From NCBI GenBank assembly GCA_039000515.1, contig JBCFYV010000100.1, positions 51,860,587 through 51,924,586 on the forward strand: a stretch of DNA of 64,000 bases. The letters are read 5' to 3'. The position numbers and the translations under genes were made by a program. The notes beneath the pieces are model-generated. The model saw nothing but the letters and a program-made list of their open reading frames with translations, did no database searches and was not told the origin of the DNA. Below are positions 11,857 through 22,698 of this stretch, piece by piece (position 1 is the first letter of the stretch; each line of letters starts with the position of its first letter). The DNA is from Timema cristinae (taxonomy: Eukaryota; Arthropoda; Insecta; Phasmatodea; Timematidae).

Positions 11857-12151
11857 ATTATTATTATTATTATTATTATTATTAGCACCGCGTCTTACTA
11901 ACCGTTCGGGTTATACGCACTTACGCTAATGTGTAATGGTAGGGTGATTGTGAGATGAAATGAAGGACCTACAGTTTAACGTGGAATCCGAACCACGGTG
12001 GAGGCCTGGAATTCCCCACATTCACAAGATGTCTTGTCAGAGGTGAAGGAAGGGTTTGGTAATCAGATAAATCTGTGCCGGAACCGAGGATTGAACCCCG
12101 GGCCTCCAGCACAGAAGTCTGACACCTTACCCCCTAGACCACCAGGTCACC
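11857..12151 (-). mobile_element. SINE family A, copy A3 (full length)
   Basis: Reverse orientation: (ATT)n, then GCACCGCGTCTTACTAACCG, the body, the B box on the minus strand GGGTTCAATCCTCGGTTCC, and head GGTGACCTGGTGGTCTAGGG. A 94-codon frame across it is spurious. Confidence 0.93.
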
Positions 12152-12341
12152 TTATGTTTGCAAAAGTTGGTAGAATTTCTATTCATTCTACTTTTCTCAT
12201 GTTTACCTCATTAGCGCAAATTATATACATACATGTAACCACAAAGTGTAATGAGAGGCGGATTTTTTTGGATCTACCGTAACAATATTTAGAAACCCAA
12301 GTTAGATTTTCCTAGGAAACTAGAAACTCACGTTGTCACAT

Positions 12342-12400
12342 TGAGGGGGATGTGGCCAAGGCCTAGCTTGGGGGGGGGGGAGGTTGAGGGTTCAAACCCC
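12342..12400 (+). other. tRNA-like sequence next to a G-run
   Basis: GATGTGGCCAAGGCCTAGC followed by a G10 run and GAGGGTTCAAACCCCCCGC gives A- and B-box-like sequences. No cloverleaf with a paired acceptor can be drawn, so it is probably a worn SINE head. Confidence 0.35.
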
Positions 12401-12401
12401 C

Positions 12402-13441
12402 CGCAAAAGTTTATGAACAAAATATATATGGCTTTATGTACGGTTCAAAACAATCACAAATTAAGATACAAGTACAAATTAGGGGACTGTGTTACCATAA
12501 AAAGCACTTCAGATAGCTTCTAGAATTTAGCTTTTACAATTTTTTATAGCGTCAAGCAATTGGGGGATGTGACCACCAACCTCCCACCCCCCCCCCCTTG
12601 AAATTAATGGCTGACTACGGCCCTTACGTGGCATTGGGGAGAGATGGGGGAATATTAATTGTATTTACATTCTTATCCCATTTTATTAATGATGTAAGTG
12701 GAAATTATACAGTGATCCATATTAAGGAAGAATTATTGGAAAATTTAGATGAACTTAATAATAATTAATAAATCCAATAAGGCATATTTCTATAATGCAG
12801 AGTTTTAGCTACTTTCAAACAATAGTGGTGGTCTATACTTGGGCATTGTTTGAAAATCAGGCTTTATACAGTCTTACCTCGAGATAGAATCCTTTTAATT
12901 CTAACTCTTCAAGTAAGGGTAATTTAGCAACGATTGGTTATTAATAAATAAAAAAAGTCGAAGAATTAATAATTGTTTGGGTCAAAATTAATATTAACTG
13001 TCGAGTGTTTTACTTGATAAATAGCCCGTATCCTCGTTTTTCAGAATAACATTTTATTTAAAAAGTAGTTCACGGACAATAGATAAAAAAAAAATTGTTA
13101 CAAATTTTTAAATACTAAACGAGAAAAAAAATGTTCAATAGAGTTTTAAAATTTATCTAAGTTTCGAAACACGTGACAGCAAAATGACATCCCAAAATTG
13201 TTATATGTGAAAACGTTTTGTGGGTCTGCCGATTAGTTCCAACCAATTTATAAGCTGAACCACTAATAATTGTCAGCTTTGTTCACTTTAAGCTAAACTA
13301 AATGTGTTTACTCGTCTAAGTCACGTTGTTTTTTCAACCAGAGCATGTTCAACCCCAAAAACATTCCTGCCAACTCCAAACAGGAAGTGTAACCCACCTT
13401 TAGAAAGTCACGTAGCGTGGTGAAATGAGGTATTCCACGTA
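12402..13441. other. unannotated stretch
   Basis: No recognised feature apart from a C-run at about 12588-12598. It ends at MITE P copy 3. Confidence 0.4.
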
Positions 13442-13673
13442 CAGTAGCCCCATGACTTCTTTGGTGCTCACTGACAGCTCACAGCTGACAGTCAACATTT
13501 AGGTATATACCTAAATGTTGTCTGTCAGAAGTGACAGCTGCTAAACACATTTTTTTTTTTGCAGATCATATGGTTTGGCGTAGGGATACATAATTTGGTT
13601 TGGTAACTTTTCAAAGCTTTTAGCTGTCAGCTGTGAGCTGTCACTCAGCACCAAAGAAGCCGTGAGGCTACTG
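13442..13673 (-). mobile_element. MITE family P, copy 3 (best preserved core)
   Basis: It starts CAGTAGCCCCATGAC and ends GTGAGGCTACTG, with TA on both sides (13440-13441 and 13674-13675). The core 13493-13520 is a perfect 28-bp palindrome (centre AGGTATATACCT), extended by an imperfect GACAGT / TCTGTC. No coding. Confidence 0.9.
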
Positions 13674-13881
13674 TAGTTGTCAAACGCAGAATTGTTACAA
13701 GCAGGTTTCGGCAGGTTTTATTCTGGGGCAAGTTTTTGTCGATATCGTCGGTGTAAGACAGTGTAAGACCGCGCACATAAAGAGAGCAACTGGTGACGGA
13801 ATTTCAACGGCAACTGGAGTTGCTATTACATAGCACACAGAGTTAAATGTTTATGTTTATAACTGGGTCAACTAGAAAAAT

Positions 13882-14940
13882 GATAGCAACTCAGCCTTAT
13901 TGACGCGACACCTAACAATAAAAGGTAAGAGGTACATCAACTCAGCCCTTATTGACGCGACACGTAACAATAAAAGGGTAAGAGGTACATCAACTCAGCC
14001 CTTATTGACGTGACACCTAACAATAAAAGGGTAAGAGGTACATCAACTCAGCCCTTATTGACGCGACACCTAACAATAAAAGGGTAAGAGGTACATCAAC
14101 TCAGCCCTTATTGACGCGACACCTAACAATAAAAGGGTAAGAGGTACATCAACTCAGCCCTTATTGACGCGACACCTAGCAATAAAAGGGTAAGAGGTAC
14201 ATCAACTCAGCCCTTATTGACGTGACACCTAGCAATAAAAGGGTAAGAGGTATATCAACTCAGCCCTTATTGACGCGACACCTAGCAATAAAAGGGTAAG
14301 AGGTACATCAACTCAGCCCTTATTGACGTGACACCTAGCAATAAAAGGGTAAGAGGTACATCAACTCAGCCCTTATTGACGTGACACCTAGCAATAAAAG
14401 GGTAAGAGGTACATCAACTCAGCCTTATTGACGCGACACTAGCAATAAAAGGTAAGAGGTACATCAACTCAGCCCTTATGACGTGACACCTAACAATAAA
14501 AGGGTAAGAGGTACATCAACTCAGCCCTTATTGACGCGACACCTAACAATAAAAGGGTAAGAGGTACATCAACTCAGCCCTTATTGACGCGACACCTGCA
14601 ATAAAAGGTAAGAGGTACATCAACTCAGCCCTTATTGACGTGACACCTAACAATAAAAGGGTATAAGAGTACATCAACTCAGCCCTTATTGACGCGACAC
14701 TAGCAATAAAAGGGTAAGAGGTACATCAACTCAGCCTTATTGACGTGACACCTAACAATAAAAGGTAAGAGGTACATCAACTCAGCCCTTATTGACGCGA
14801 CACTAAATAAAAGGGTAAGAGGTACATCAACTCAGCCCTTATTGACGTGACACCTAACAATAAAAGGGTAAGAGGTACATCAACTCAGCCCTTATTGACG
14901 TGACACTAACAATAAAAGGGCAAGAGGTACATCAACTCAC
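13882..14940 (+). repeat. 53-bp minisatellite array, about 20 units
   Basis: The unit begins GTACATCAACTCAGCCCTTA, contains GACGCGACACCTAACAATAA and ends AAAGGGTAAGAG. Units differ mainly at CG/TG in GACGCGAC versus GACGTGAC, at AACAAT versus AGCAAT, and by single-base losses in CCC and GGG runs. Unit edges drift at the right end, where the array runs into non-repetitive sequence at about 14940. A 69-codon frame starting in it is not supported. Confidence 0.97.
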
Positions 14941-15253
14941 CTCTGGACAGTTTATCGACGCTCTCGAAACGGCCTTCAACCTTACTGCGCAAAGAGTCCA
15001 GGTCAAACGGCGGACTGAAGCCATGGTCCACACTTCGACTCTTGCTCCTGGAAGAAAACAACATATCAGCAGGTGCTCCCACGCTAGCACGGTGGGAGGA
15101 TTGTTCTAAACTTTGGAATAGAAGGACATATTAATGTTGAGATATATATAATATTAAAGTAAATAAATTCTCAAGGATTTAGAATATTAGTTTCGACAAA
15201 AAAATCCAACTCTAAAGTTTTTAATGGTTTTTATGTTACCAAATGCAATTTTT
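14941..15253. other. unannotated flank of the 53-bp array
   Basis: Unique sequence; the first 170 bases are GC-richer (GACGCTCTCGAAACGGCC). No family match. Confidence 0.35.
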
Positions 15254-15500
15254 AGCAACGCGTCTTACTACCTATTCGGGCTGTACAGCTTATGTACTAA
15301 TTACGCTAATGGGTTAAGGATGAAGAAGGTTAAATTAAAATAAATTGAATCCTCCTTTGCGTTGAGAGAGTGTGGGGAAATCATTTAGGAATAAAATCCC
15401 TCGGTATACTACACCGGGATCGAACAAAGATCTCCCTGTCATCCACAGTCAATTATATCGTGAGAGTAGCGCCTTAGACCATGCGGCCACCGAAGCAGGT
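15254..15500 (-). mobile_element. SINE family C copy
   Basis: The plus strand reads AGCAACGCGTCTTACTACC (shared tail, reversed), ACTAATTACGCTAATGGG, the body TTGCGTTGAGAGAGTG, GGGATCGAACAAAGATCTCC over the B box, and GGCCACCGAAGCAGG at the head. The minus-strand head is CTTCGGTGGCCGCATGGTCT. Confidence 0.85.
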
Positions 15501-16104
15501 TGATGTCCAATTTATGTGAAGGCCATTTTTAGGAAACACAAACTTTTTTTTTGCGATCATCATTGATATAATTTAACTGAAACTGTTTAAGTCATTTTAC
15601 AGACATTGGTACTATCAAAATTGACAGCTTCTGATCACATGACTTGACGTATGAATAGGTGAAAGTAAACCTATCAACCTATCTTTCTTAACTGCCAGAT
15701 AAGGTTTGTCCTATGAAAAACGGGACTGTATATCAACTGGATCATAGCTAACACGTTGTCAGCTGATGTTTATTTATTAAAAAAACTACAGTATTACAAA
15801 TCTACAATCCTAGGGATTAAAAATATATCTATCAAACTAATCTTTTTTCACATTGAGTAATGCTGTCAGTCTTATTAATTCTACTGGTGTGACAAGAACC
15901 TAATAATAAACTATACTAATTGTGAAACGAGTTGATAACAATTTACATTTTTCTTAAACAGCTTCTGACAAACGAGTGTGAACGCGACATCGTACAACTA
16001 ATTTAACCTACGCAAAATGCTTTCAAGTTACTCGACACTAAACCTTATTCAAAGATGTTTGTAGACTTTATCTATATATTTAATTCTACAAATAAAAACT
16101 ATAA
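15501..16104. other. unannotated stretch with a family M2 relic
   Basis: GACAGCTTCTGATCACATGA and CTTGACGTATGAATAGGTGA near 15622-15665 match relics at 31.27, 37.58 and 46.82 kb. Otherwise unique. Confidence 0.4.
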
Positions 16105-16749
16105 GGCCTATTTTACATTAGCGGTTAAAACGCTAACAACCGCGCCTTTGATTGAAACCCTTGTTATCAAGTTAGAAAATAAGTTTTCGTCTAGACCAGC
16201 GTTTTAACCGCTACCTATGGTGGCGTTAAAACCACCTAGAGTTGTGTCTCAATATCACATCAAGTCTTTCAGCAGGAATAATAAATACTCTTCTCAAGAT
16301 GGTATCACGTTTTGCAATATTTCCATTCACTAAATCAAGTAGTTCATCAAATGAAACCACAGACATTTTATAGTACAAAAATAATTCTCTGTGATTCACA
16401 AACATATATGAAACTGTCCTGTTGAGAGACGGTTCGATAATTTGGGATGAGTCCACCCCAACATCTCTTTTGAAGAGTTCGTTCCCCCCTCCCCCCCACA
16501 AACAAAATAAGTCCCCAATACAGCCGGCCTGTACAATGTTCATTTTTAAACCATTCTGCACAAGTGGACGCAACAACCGCGCCATTTGAAACCGCTAGTG
16601 TAGAATCAATCAGTAGCGTTTTGACAGTCAGGTGTAGATGCAAAATTTTGGGGGCGTTAGCTAGCGGCAAAACCACCGCGTTTTAACGGCTAGTGTACGT
16701 TAACTAGCGGCAAAACCACCGCGTTTTAACGGCTAGTGTAGAATCGGCC
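16105..16749 (-). mobile_element. PIF/Harbinger-like element, internally deleted
   Basis: The left end GGCCTATTTTACATTAGCGG is inverted at the right end, which on the minus strand reads GGCCGATTCTACACTAGCCG. Between them is a transposase N-terminal fragment. The right sub-terminal block (around AACCACCGCGTTTTAACGGC) is tandemly repeated at about 16660-16745. TAA precedes the left end, but the right flank is GAG, so the expected 3-bp duplication is not confirmed. Confidence 0.6.
16226..16585 (-). pseudogene. PIF/Harbinger transposase N-terminal fragment
   Basis: A 119-codon frame. Residues ~66-112 read like the segment just before the DDE domain of HARBI1/Harbinger nucleases: SFDELLDLV (78-86), then an AKRDTILRR stretch and PAERLDVILR (104-113), the counterpart of the family's P-x-ERL-x-x-x-LR motif. 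It stops at 119 residues, so the catalytic DDE domain is missing. The first ~50 residues include a GGGG stretch from a C-run and are probably not ancestral. The call rests on recognised motifs, without a search. Confidence 0.6.
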
Positions 16750-17234
16750 GAGCGGTTGCGTGCCATCAAGTCAATGATATCAAACACTATCAAACTTACG
16801 AACATTTTCATACAACAAAGACATGCTTTTTTTAAATATAATATTAGGTTTTAGTTTCGGTGGCCTCATGGTCTAAAAGGCGTTCCTCTCGCAATAGACT
16901 AGACTTTAGTTCAGTGGGGAGACTAGAGATGAAAATTGTCTGCAGTGGCGGTTTGTGGTTAAATTGTAGAGGTGATACATAGAGTTATAACACCTCAAAA
17001 TACTGTGTTAAGAGATGAGTTATAAGAAGGAGGAAGGAGAAAGGGGGATGAAGAGGGGTAAATAGGCAACACGGAGAGAATAGAAGGAGGAAGGAGACAA
17101 ATGTCGGGCCAACCTTAACATTATCTTAGTTAACTTATTGATGATAAAATAAAAATAAAATATAAGTATGATTTGTGAACATAACGGGTATACAAGGGCT
17201 TACATTCATTTGTTTCTCTCCACCTTTTTTTTTT
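16750..17234. other. unannotated stretch with a SINE head scrap
   Basis: TTTCGGTGGCCTCATGGTCT at 16855-16874 is a family C tRNA-like head, but the body does not follow. 17020-17100 is a purine-rich GGAGGAAGGAGA stretch in two similar halves. Confidence 0.5.
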
Positions 17235-17463
17235 AGCACCGCGTCTTACTACCCGTATGGGCTATCCGCTTATGTACAAATTACGCTAAATGTGTTAGGG
17301 ACGAGGAAGGTCGAATTTAAAGGAATTGCACCAGCAATGGCGTGGAGTGAAAAACTAATTAGGAAAACTTCCCTCAGTGAACCCGACCGGGATCGAACTC
17401 CGATCTCCCTGTCATTCACAATCTAGTCTATTGCGAGAGTATCGCGTTAGACCATCGAAGCAG
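17235..17463 (-). mobile_element. SINE family C copy
   Basis: AGCACCGCGTCTTACTACCC, ACAAATTACGCTAAATGTG, GGGATCGAACTCCGATCTCC and TTAGACCATCGAAGCAG appear in order on the plus strand. Head and tail are both present; the (TAA)n tail is replaced by a T-run. Confidence 0.85.
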
Positions 17464-17708
17464 ATGTTTCTTTACTACTACTAATACTATCACTACCCTT
17501 AATTATAATTACTGTTATTATCATTATTCATTTAATAATTTGAAATTATTTCACAGAAATAATGATATGCAAATTTTAAGTCTCGCATCTCTCGAGGGGA
17601 AACACGAGGTTCGATTCTTTGGCAGCTGTCATAAGGGCGTGTTTTTTTTTCTAAATGGCTTTCGACTCTATATACACAAAAAAAAATGCTGTTATATTGG
17701 ATCTAGTA

Positions 17709-18030
17709 GGTGACCTGTTGGTCTAGGGGTAAGGTGTCAGACTTCTGTGCTGGCGGCCGGGGTTCAATCCTCGGTCCCGGCACAGATTTATCTGATTTCC
17801 AAACCCTTCCTTCACCTCTGACAAGACATCTTGTGAATGTGGGGAATGCCAGGCCTCCACCGTGGTTCGGATTCCACGTTAAACTGTAGGTCCTCCATTT
17901 CATCTCACGATCACCCTACCATTACACATTAGCGTAAGTGCGTATAATCCGAACGGGTAGTAAGACGCGGTGCTAATAATAATAATAATAATAATATAAT
18001 AATATAATAATAATAATAATAATAATAATA
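17709..18030 (+). mobile_element. SINE family A, copy A4 (full length)
   Basis: Head GGTGACCTGTTGGTCTAGGG, B box GGGTTCAATCC, complete body and shared tail, then a long interrupted (TAA)n to about 18030. The flanks repeat TTGGATCTA / ATGGATCTA (approximate target duplication). The opposite-strand 66-codon frame is spurious. Confidence 0.93.
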
Positions 18031-18299
18031 TATGGATCTAAATTCAACCTTCCTTATCAGTAACACATTAGTGTAATTAGTACATTAGTATGTATAGCCA
18101 GAAAGGATAGTAATACGTGGCGTTAAAAAAATTATATAATCTACACCCTGTGTTTTGTTGAGATCTTGGGGAAAAATATAAACAAAAATTACATTTGGTG
18201 GCTATAGAGCCTTATCCTTGGAGATATATTATATATATATATATATATATATAACTTTAAATATATATAGGGTCCAATTGAAAACTGATACAGGAATCG

Positions 18300-18352
18300 A
18301 ACCCGCGATCCAAGATAGTTAATAAAAACGGGCACCTTAGCCTATGTTTAAT
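18300..18352 (-). other. tRNA-like head remnant
   Basis: On the minus strand GGCTAAGGTGCCCG is followed by GCGGGTTCGATTCCTG, giving A- and B-box-like blocks. The arms do not pair as a functional tRNA. Confidence 0.35.
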
Positions 18353-19029
18353 TTAAAAAAATACTATTTGTACTAAAACCAAGAATATATAATTGAGATG
18401 TTTATTTTATAAGAAAAAACCCAAACCTGTTGTAAAATGAAAGAAAAGAAAATTTGTTAAATGTAAGCCAACCTTTTTTTTTTTATTTGCTCATGCACTT
18501 TGAATTGGACTGATAGTTAAGTAAATTAATGTGTAATATATGGGAATTAATTTGTTTAATATATGAGCAATCATATAAGCTCAGAAACCTTGGATTAAAA
18601 ATTAAATCCCATCATGGTTATGGTGGGAATGGGTCAACATCTTAAGAAATAGAGTTTAAATTAATAATTCACACCATCACCACACCTGTTAATAAATATA
18701 CTCACCTTTGCCAAGGGACGAAATTCTCTGTGGAGCGGGAAATATCTTGGGACGCACGTCGGGAACTATATTAAGGGACAAACAAAATAAAACAAAAAAA
18801 TAAAACAAAAGAAACAAAAACAAAAGGAAACAAAATAAAACCAAATAAAAACTAAACAAAATAAATTAAAATACAAAAGATTAAAAATTTAACAAAATTA
18901 AAAAACCAAAATGGTGTTCCCTTATTTTATCTTAAAAGGTTTATTTTTCTACGGTTCCACTATGGTATGACAGTTATAATATAGCTTTATAAGTGATTTG
19001 CGGCTTAATCTTGAATTCGTGCCTGGCTT

Positions 19030-19075
19030 TGAGAGGAGAGGTTGGTTAGGTTAGGTTAGGCTAGTTAAGTTAGGT
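19030..19075 (+). repeat. short TTAGG-type run
   Basis: GGTTAGGTTAGGTTAGGCTA followed by degenerate GTTAAGTTAGGTC. TTAGG is the canonical arthropod telomere unit, but this short, imperfect, internal run is interstitial at best. Confidence 0.5.
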
Positions 19076-19299
19076 CAACAGCCCGAACCGTAATTAGTAC
19101 ATGGCTCTAAAAATGTGGGACCACTATTAAACTGTTTATTTAGAGGTAAACAACTCGTGCGGCCTAATATAGTGCCAAGAGGAAGTAGGTCAAGAAAACA
19201 TTGCACTACCTTTCATGACAAACGGAGTGTACAGTATGATTTTGGTGGATAGAACATTATCATAGTTAATAAAACTACTAAAAGAATTTTAATATATTC

Positions 19300-19425
19300 A
19301 TAAATAAGTCATGTGATTTGCAGCTGTCACTTTTGATATATATTATCAATTCCTATTAAATAACATTAACAATAAAATATATTAAAATGTTATCATTGTT
19401 GACAGCAAAAATAAAATTGAATTTT
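19300..19425 (-). repeat. family M2 relic
   Basis: TAAGTCATGTGATTTGCAGC, TGTCACTTTTGATATATATT and ATGTTATCATTGTTGACAGC recur in the same order at 46805-46950 and, inverted, at 37505-37640. Probably an old MITE. Confidence 0.55.
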
Positions 19426-20814
19426 ATTTACTCTTCTTCTAACCGAGATCGGGTATACAATTTGTTTGCCACGAAAGGTCTTACAAGCTATTCCATAGTG
19501 TAATAATGAAAGGTAAGGTTGCTACCTGACAGGATAGACGAAAGGTATATTCGTGGAAAGAGTGGTCTATAAGAAATATATCTTTAAAAGGATATAGAAA
19601 TTTCAAAAATAAACCTGATACATAATTATATCAAAACAAAAAAACAAAAAAAAAATCTAAGTTTGTATAGTCTCAGCCAAAAATTATTAAACAATGACCA
19701 TGAGATACACTAGGTTTTACTTTGATGGGCAATATTAAGGCCCTATCTTATATGCTTCAAAATAGAGGAACCAAGAAAGGTAATTTACCCTCTTCCAGGG
19801 TAAACTTAGGGTGGACTATATTAAAATATTAAGGTAGCTAATAAGATAAGGAGGCTGAATAGGTGAGCGAGTTAAATAATACAATTTAGCCGTTTAGTGG
19901 TCCCAAAATTTAAAAATTAACAGAAACACATCATGTCAATTATTATTTACATTTAATATTCGGGGGGGGGGGGCGTTATTTGTAGGATTAAACATCCTAA
20001 TTTGAACTCTTGTTGAGTAGTTTCAATTATCTAAATTAAGTTTTTTTTTTTTTTTTTTTTTAGATATTTATCTATTTTCCATCCAATATGTTCCGAAATA
20101 AAATTGATAGTAATTTTATTATATTTGTTTTAGCTATGTATTTTCTTTAACAAAAAATAATCTTATGTTCACCAGCCCAAACATTTAACGCACATTTGAA
20201 TTTAAGTTACTTACATTTTAATTAACTAGGCTATATCTCTAGACTGAAAGATTGCTGTGTAGTATTTACAAGATAAACAAAATAACTTCGAATACTTTAC
20301 ATGTGAAAAACAAAACAAAAAGTAATACAATTAAATTAAAAAACTGTGCTTTGTTATGAATCGAATAAATATTACAAGTTTTCTAATAATAACACTGATA
20401 TTTTTGTTACTTCCCTTAATTTAAATTGACATATTGGTGAAGGTATATTTGTAAGAAAATGAGCCAACATTTACAAGAAAGAAGCATGGGAAGTACGCAA
20501 TAGATTTTTTTTTAAACCCACCCCTTCTGGAGTCGATCTTTTACATACTTATTTCCAGGGAAAGTCCATTCCACTATCAGGGAGGCCACAAGCTAATAGT
20601 AAGAGAACTAGCTAAGTAGCTAATTTGTATCATATCAACAGTGATAGTGAAAAAATGCTCCATTTTCTTTATTAGTCCCCCCCCACACCTATTTCAGAGC
20701 GATATTATAATCAATGGATAATAAGTGGGGCATATACAATTTTTGAAAATTTTATAGACACCACTTATATTAAAATTTAACGAGGAAAAGGGGATACTGG
20801 GTAACTAACGGTCG

Positions 20815-20980
20815 GGTATACTGAGGGTAGTTTTTACAAAATGGTTTTTCACTCTCCCTTAACACAAATGCCGGAACACTTCATATAAAAACCTTCCTAA
20901 TCTCTAAAACCATTAGCATAACTAGTTCATAAGCGTATAACCTGAATAAGTATTAAGACGCACTGCTAAGAAATATATAT
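20815..20980 (+). mobile_element. SINE family C, 5'-truncated
   Basis: It starts inside the body (GGGTATACTGAGGGTAG) and runs through TTTTTCACTCTCCCTTAACA and AACCATTAGCATAACTAGTT to the tail TATAACCTGAATAAGTATTA. The tRNA head is absent. Confidence 0.7.
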
Positions 20981-21006
20981 ATATATATATTGTGGGAAAC
21001 CGTTTA

Positions 21007-21127
21007 GTAATTTTTTTTTTTTAAATCAACCTAGACCCATCCTGATTCAAACCCCGATCTCCCAGTCATCAGCAGACCAGTATAACACGAGAGTGACGCC
21101 TTAGACGGTTAGGCCACTAAAGCAGGC
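21007..21127 (-). mobile_element. SINE family C, head half
   Basis: Plus strand GATTCAAACCCCGATCTCCC, AACACGAGAGTGACGCCTTA and GGTTAGGCCACTAAAGCAGG. The body stops at about 21007 next to an (AT)n run. Confidence 0.7.
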
Positions 21128-21145
21128 TTTGATTAAACTTCTTTT

Positions 21146-21560
21146 TTAGCACTGCATCTTACAACCCGTTCGATTTATACGCTTTTTAATTGAACTAAAG
21201 GTAGGAATAAGATAGGTAGAATTTATACAGTAGCCCCATGGCTTTTATGGTGCTAGTGACAGATCTCAGCTGACGGATTTGAAAAGTTACCAGACCAAAT
21301 TATGTATCCCTACGCCGAACCATAAGATCTGCAAGAACATGTATTTAGCAGTTGTCAAAATTTAGTTATATACCTAAATGTTGACTGTCAGACGTTAGCT
21401 GTGAGCTGTCAGTCAGCACCAAAGAAGCCACGAAGCTACTGTAGTAACTAATGTCCTTGTTTTCCGTATAAGGACAGTGTGAAACCTAATTAGTAAAAAT
21501 ACACTCAACCGGGATTTGAACCCTAGATCTCCCCACCATCATCCAACCGGACTAGACAAG
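21146..21560 (-). mobile_element. SINE family C split by MITE P copy 4
   Basis: The tail half is 21146-21227 (AGCACTGCATCTTACAACCC). The head half resumes at about 21442 (GTAACTAATGTCCTTG...GGGATTTGAACCCTAGATCT). The MITE at 21228-21441 lies between them, flanked by TA, so the SINE is older than this MITE insertion. Confidence 0.75.
21228..21441 (+). mobile_element. MITE family P, copy 4
   Basis: CAGTAGCCCCATGGC at the left and CACGAAGCTACTG at the right, with TA at 21226-21227 and 21442-21443. Inserted in a family C SINE. Confidence 0.85.
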
Positions 21561-21896
21561 CCCAACGCTTAGTTCTCGTATCTATCGATAGAGGTAGTTA
21601 TGTAGGAGTACACACTATGGAGACTCTTATCGGAATCTCTGACCACTGAGCTATACCAGAGAATGTCACTGTGTAGGTCGGTCGTTTACGTCGGTTTGTT
21701 GCGTAACATTACAGGTTCTTCTGGTGAGGACAGTAAAAGTTACAAGGCTCAACCATTATCGTGAGTAAAACTGGTAAAATATGAACTCATTTATATAAAA
21801 AAAATATTGAGAGTAACATTAAGAACGACATTTACGTTGGCACGGTGCACTTTTAATTGATCTACTCTTGCTAGCCATAAGAATTAAAGAGATAAT
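21561..21896. other. unannotated stretch
   Basis: 21625-21660 (GAATCTCTGACCACTGAGCT) resembles a reversed tRNA-like head, but no B box follows. Otherwise nothing is recognised. Confidence 0.35.
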
Positions 21897-21906
21897 AATA
21901 TAATTA

Positions 21907-22180
21907 GGTAACCTGGTGGTTTAGGGGTAAGGTGTCGGACTTCTGTGCTGGGGTCCGGGTTCAATCCTCGGTCCCGGCACAGATTTATCTGATTACCAAA
22001 CCCTTCCTTCACCTCTGACAAGACATCTTGTGAATGTGGGGAATGCCAGGCCTCCACCGTGGTTCGGATCCCACGTTAAACTGTAGGTCCTCCATTTCAT
22101 CTCATAATCAACCTACCATTACACATTAGTGTAAGTGCGTATATCCCGAACGGGTAGTAAGATGCGGTGCTAATAATAAT
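21907..22180 (+). mobile_element. SINE family A, copy A5 (full length)
   Basis: Head GGTAACCTGGTGGTTTAGGG, B box GGGTTCAATCC, full body and tail. Target duplication AATATAATTA is at 21897-21906 and 22181-22190. Confidence 0.93.
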
Positions 22181-22397
22181 AATATAATTATTTTAAGGCA
22201 TCTAAACAAAAGCTACAAATAGCGGCCATACTAAAATATTCTATATTTTCTATTTCCTGCTTGATTCATGTGTCCTTTTTTTTCCAAGTTCCTCTCAACG
22301 ACTAGTAAAAGATCTACACTAGTGGTCTTTTTTTTATGGCATTTTCGGGAATATTCAATCTAGAATTCTTTGAGGGAACTTTTTTTTTGTAAGTAAT

Positions 22398-22634
22398 GTC
22401 TTAGACCAGCGATGTTCCATAATCCCAACTCACGGTACATTGAACAAGGCGCTAAAACTTTTCAAGGCACGCCATCAGTTTTCTAAGGAAAGATTTTATC
22501 ATTAAAAGAATCAATAATTAAAATTGTTATAATTGTGTTATTTAAAAAAAAATAATGTTGATCATGGATTTAAAATGATTTATTTTTAATAACACTTTTT
22601 CTCGCGGCTTACAGTTTGAAAAACGCTGCTTTAC
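22398..22634. mobile_element. hAT-type non-autonomous element (candidate)
   Basis: The left end CAGCGATGTTCCATAATCCC is partly inverted at the right end, which on the minus strand reads CAGCGTTTTTCAAACTGTAA. CAGNG-type ends with a following ACTCACGG / AAGCCGCGAG block are typical of hAT termini. Flanks TCTTAGAC and CTTTACAA agree at only about half the positions, so the target duplication is doubtful. Confidence 0.5.
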
Positions 22635-22698
22635 AACATGCTGTCACAGATGAGGATTTATTACAACTTGATTTAGTAAAATGTTATATATTTACTCA

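Larger units (their letters stand above)
18353..20814. other. long unannotated stretch with low-complexity tracts
   Basis: Contains an A-rich (AACAAAATAAA)-like tract at 18780-18905, TTAGG-type runs at about 19030-19075, a family M2 relic at 19300-19425, a family H half-copy at 19480-19535, a G10 run at about 19963 and a T-run at 20042-20062. No coding region is recognised. Confidence 0.5.

Noticed and set aside
13882..14940. 53-bp tandem array as a CRISPR array
   Set aside because: The whole unit repeats with no unique spacers, the context is eukaryotic and no cas-like gene is present.
19030..19075. Telomeric array
   Set aside because: Only a few imperfect TTAGG-type units in the middle of unique sequence.
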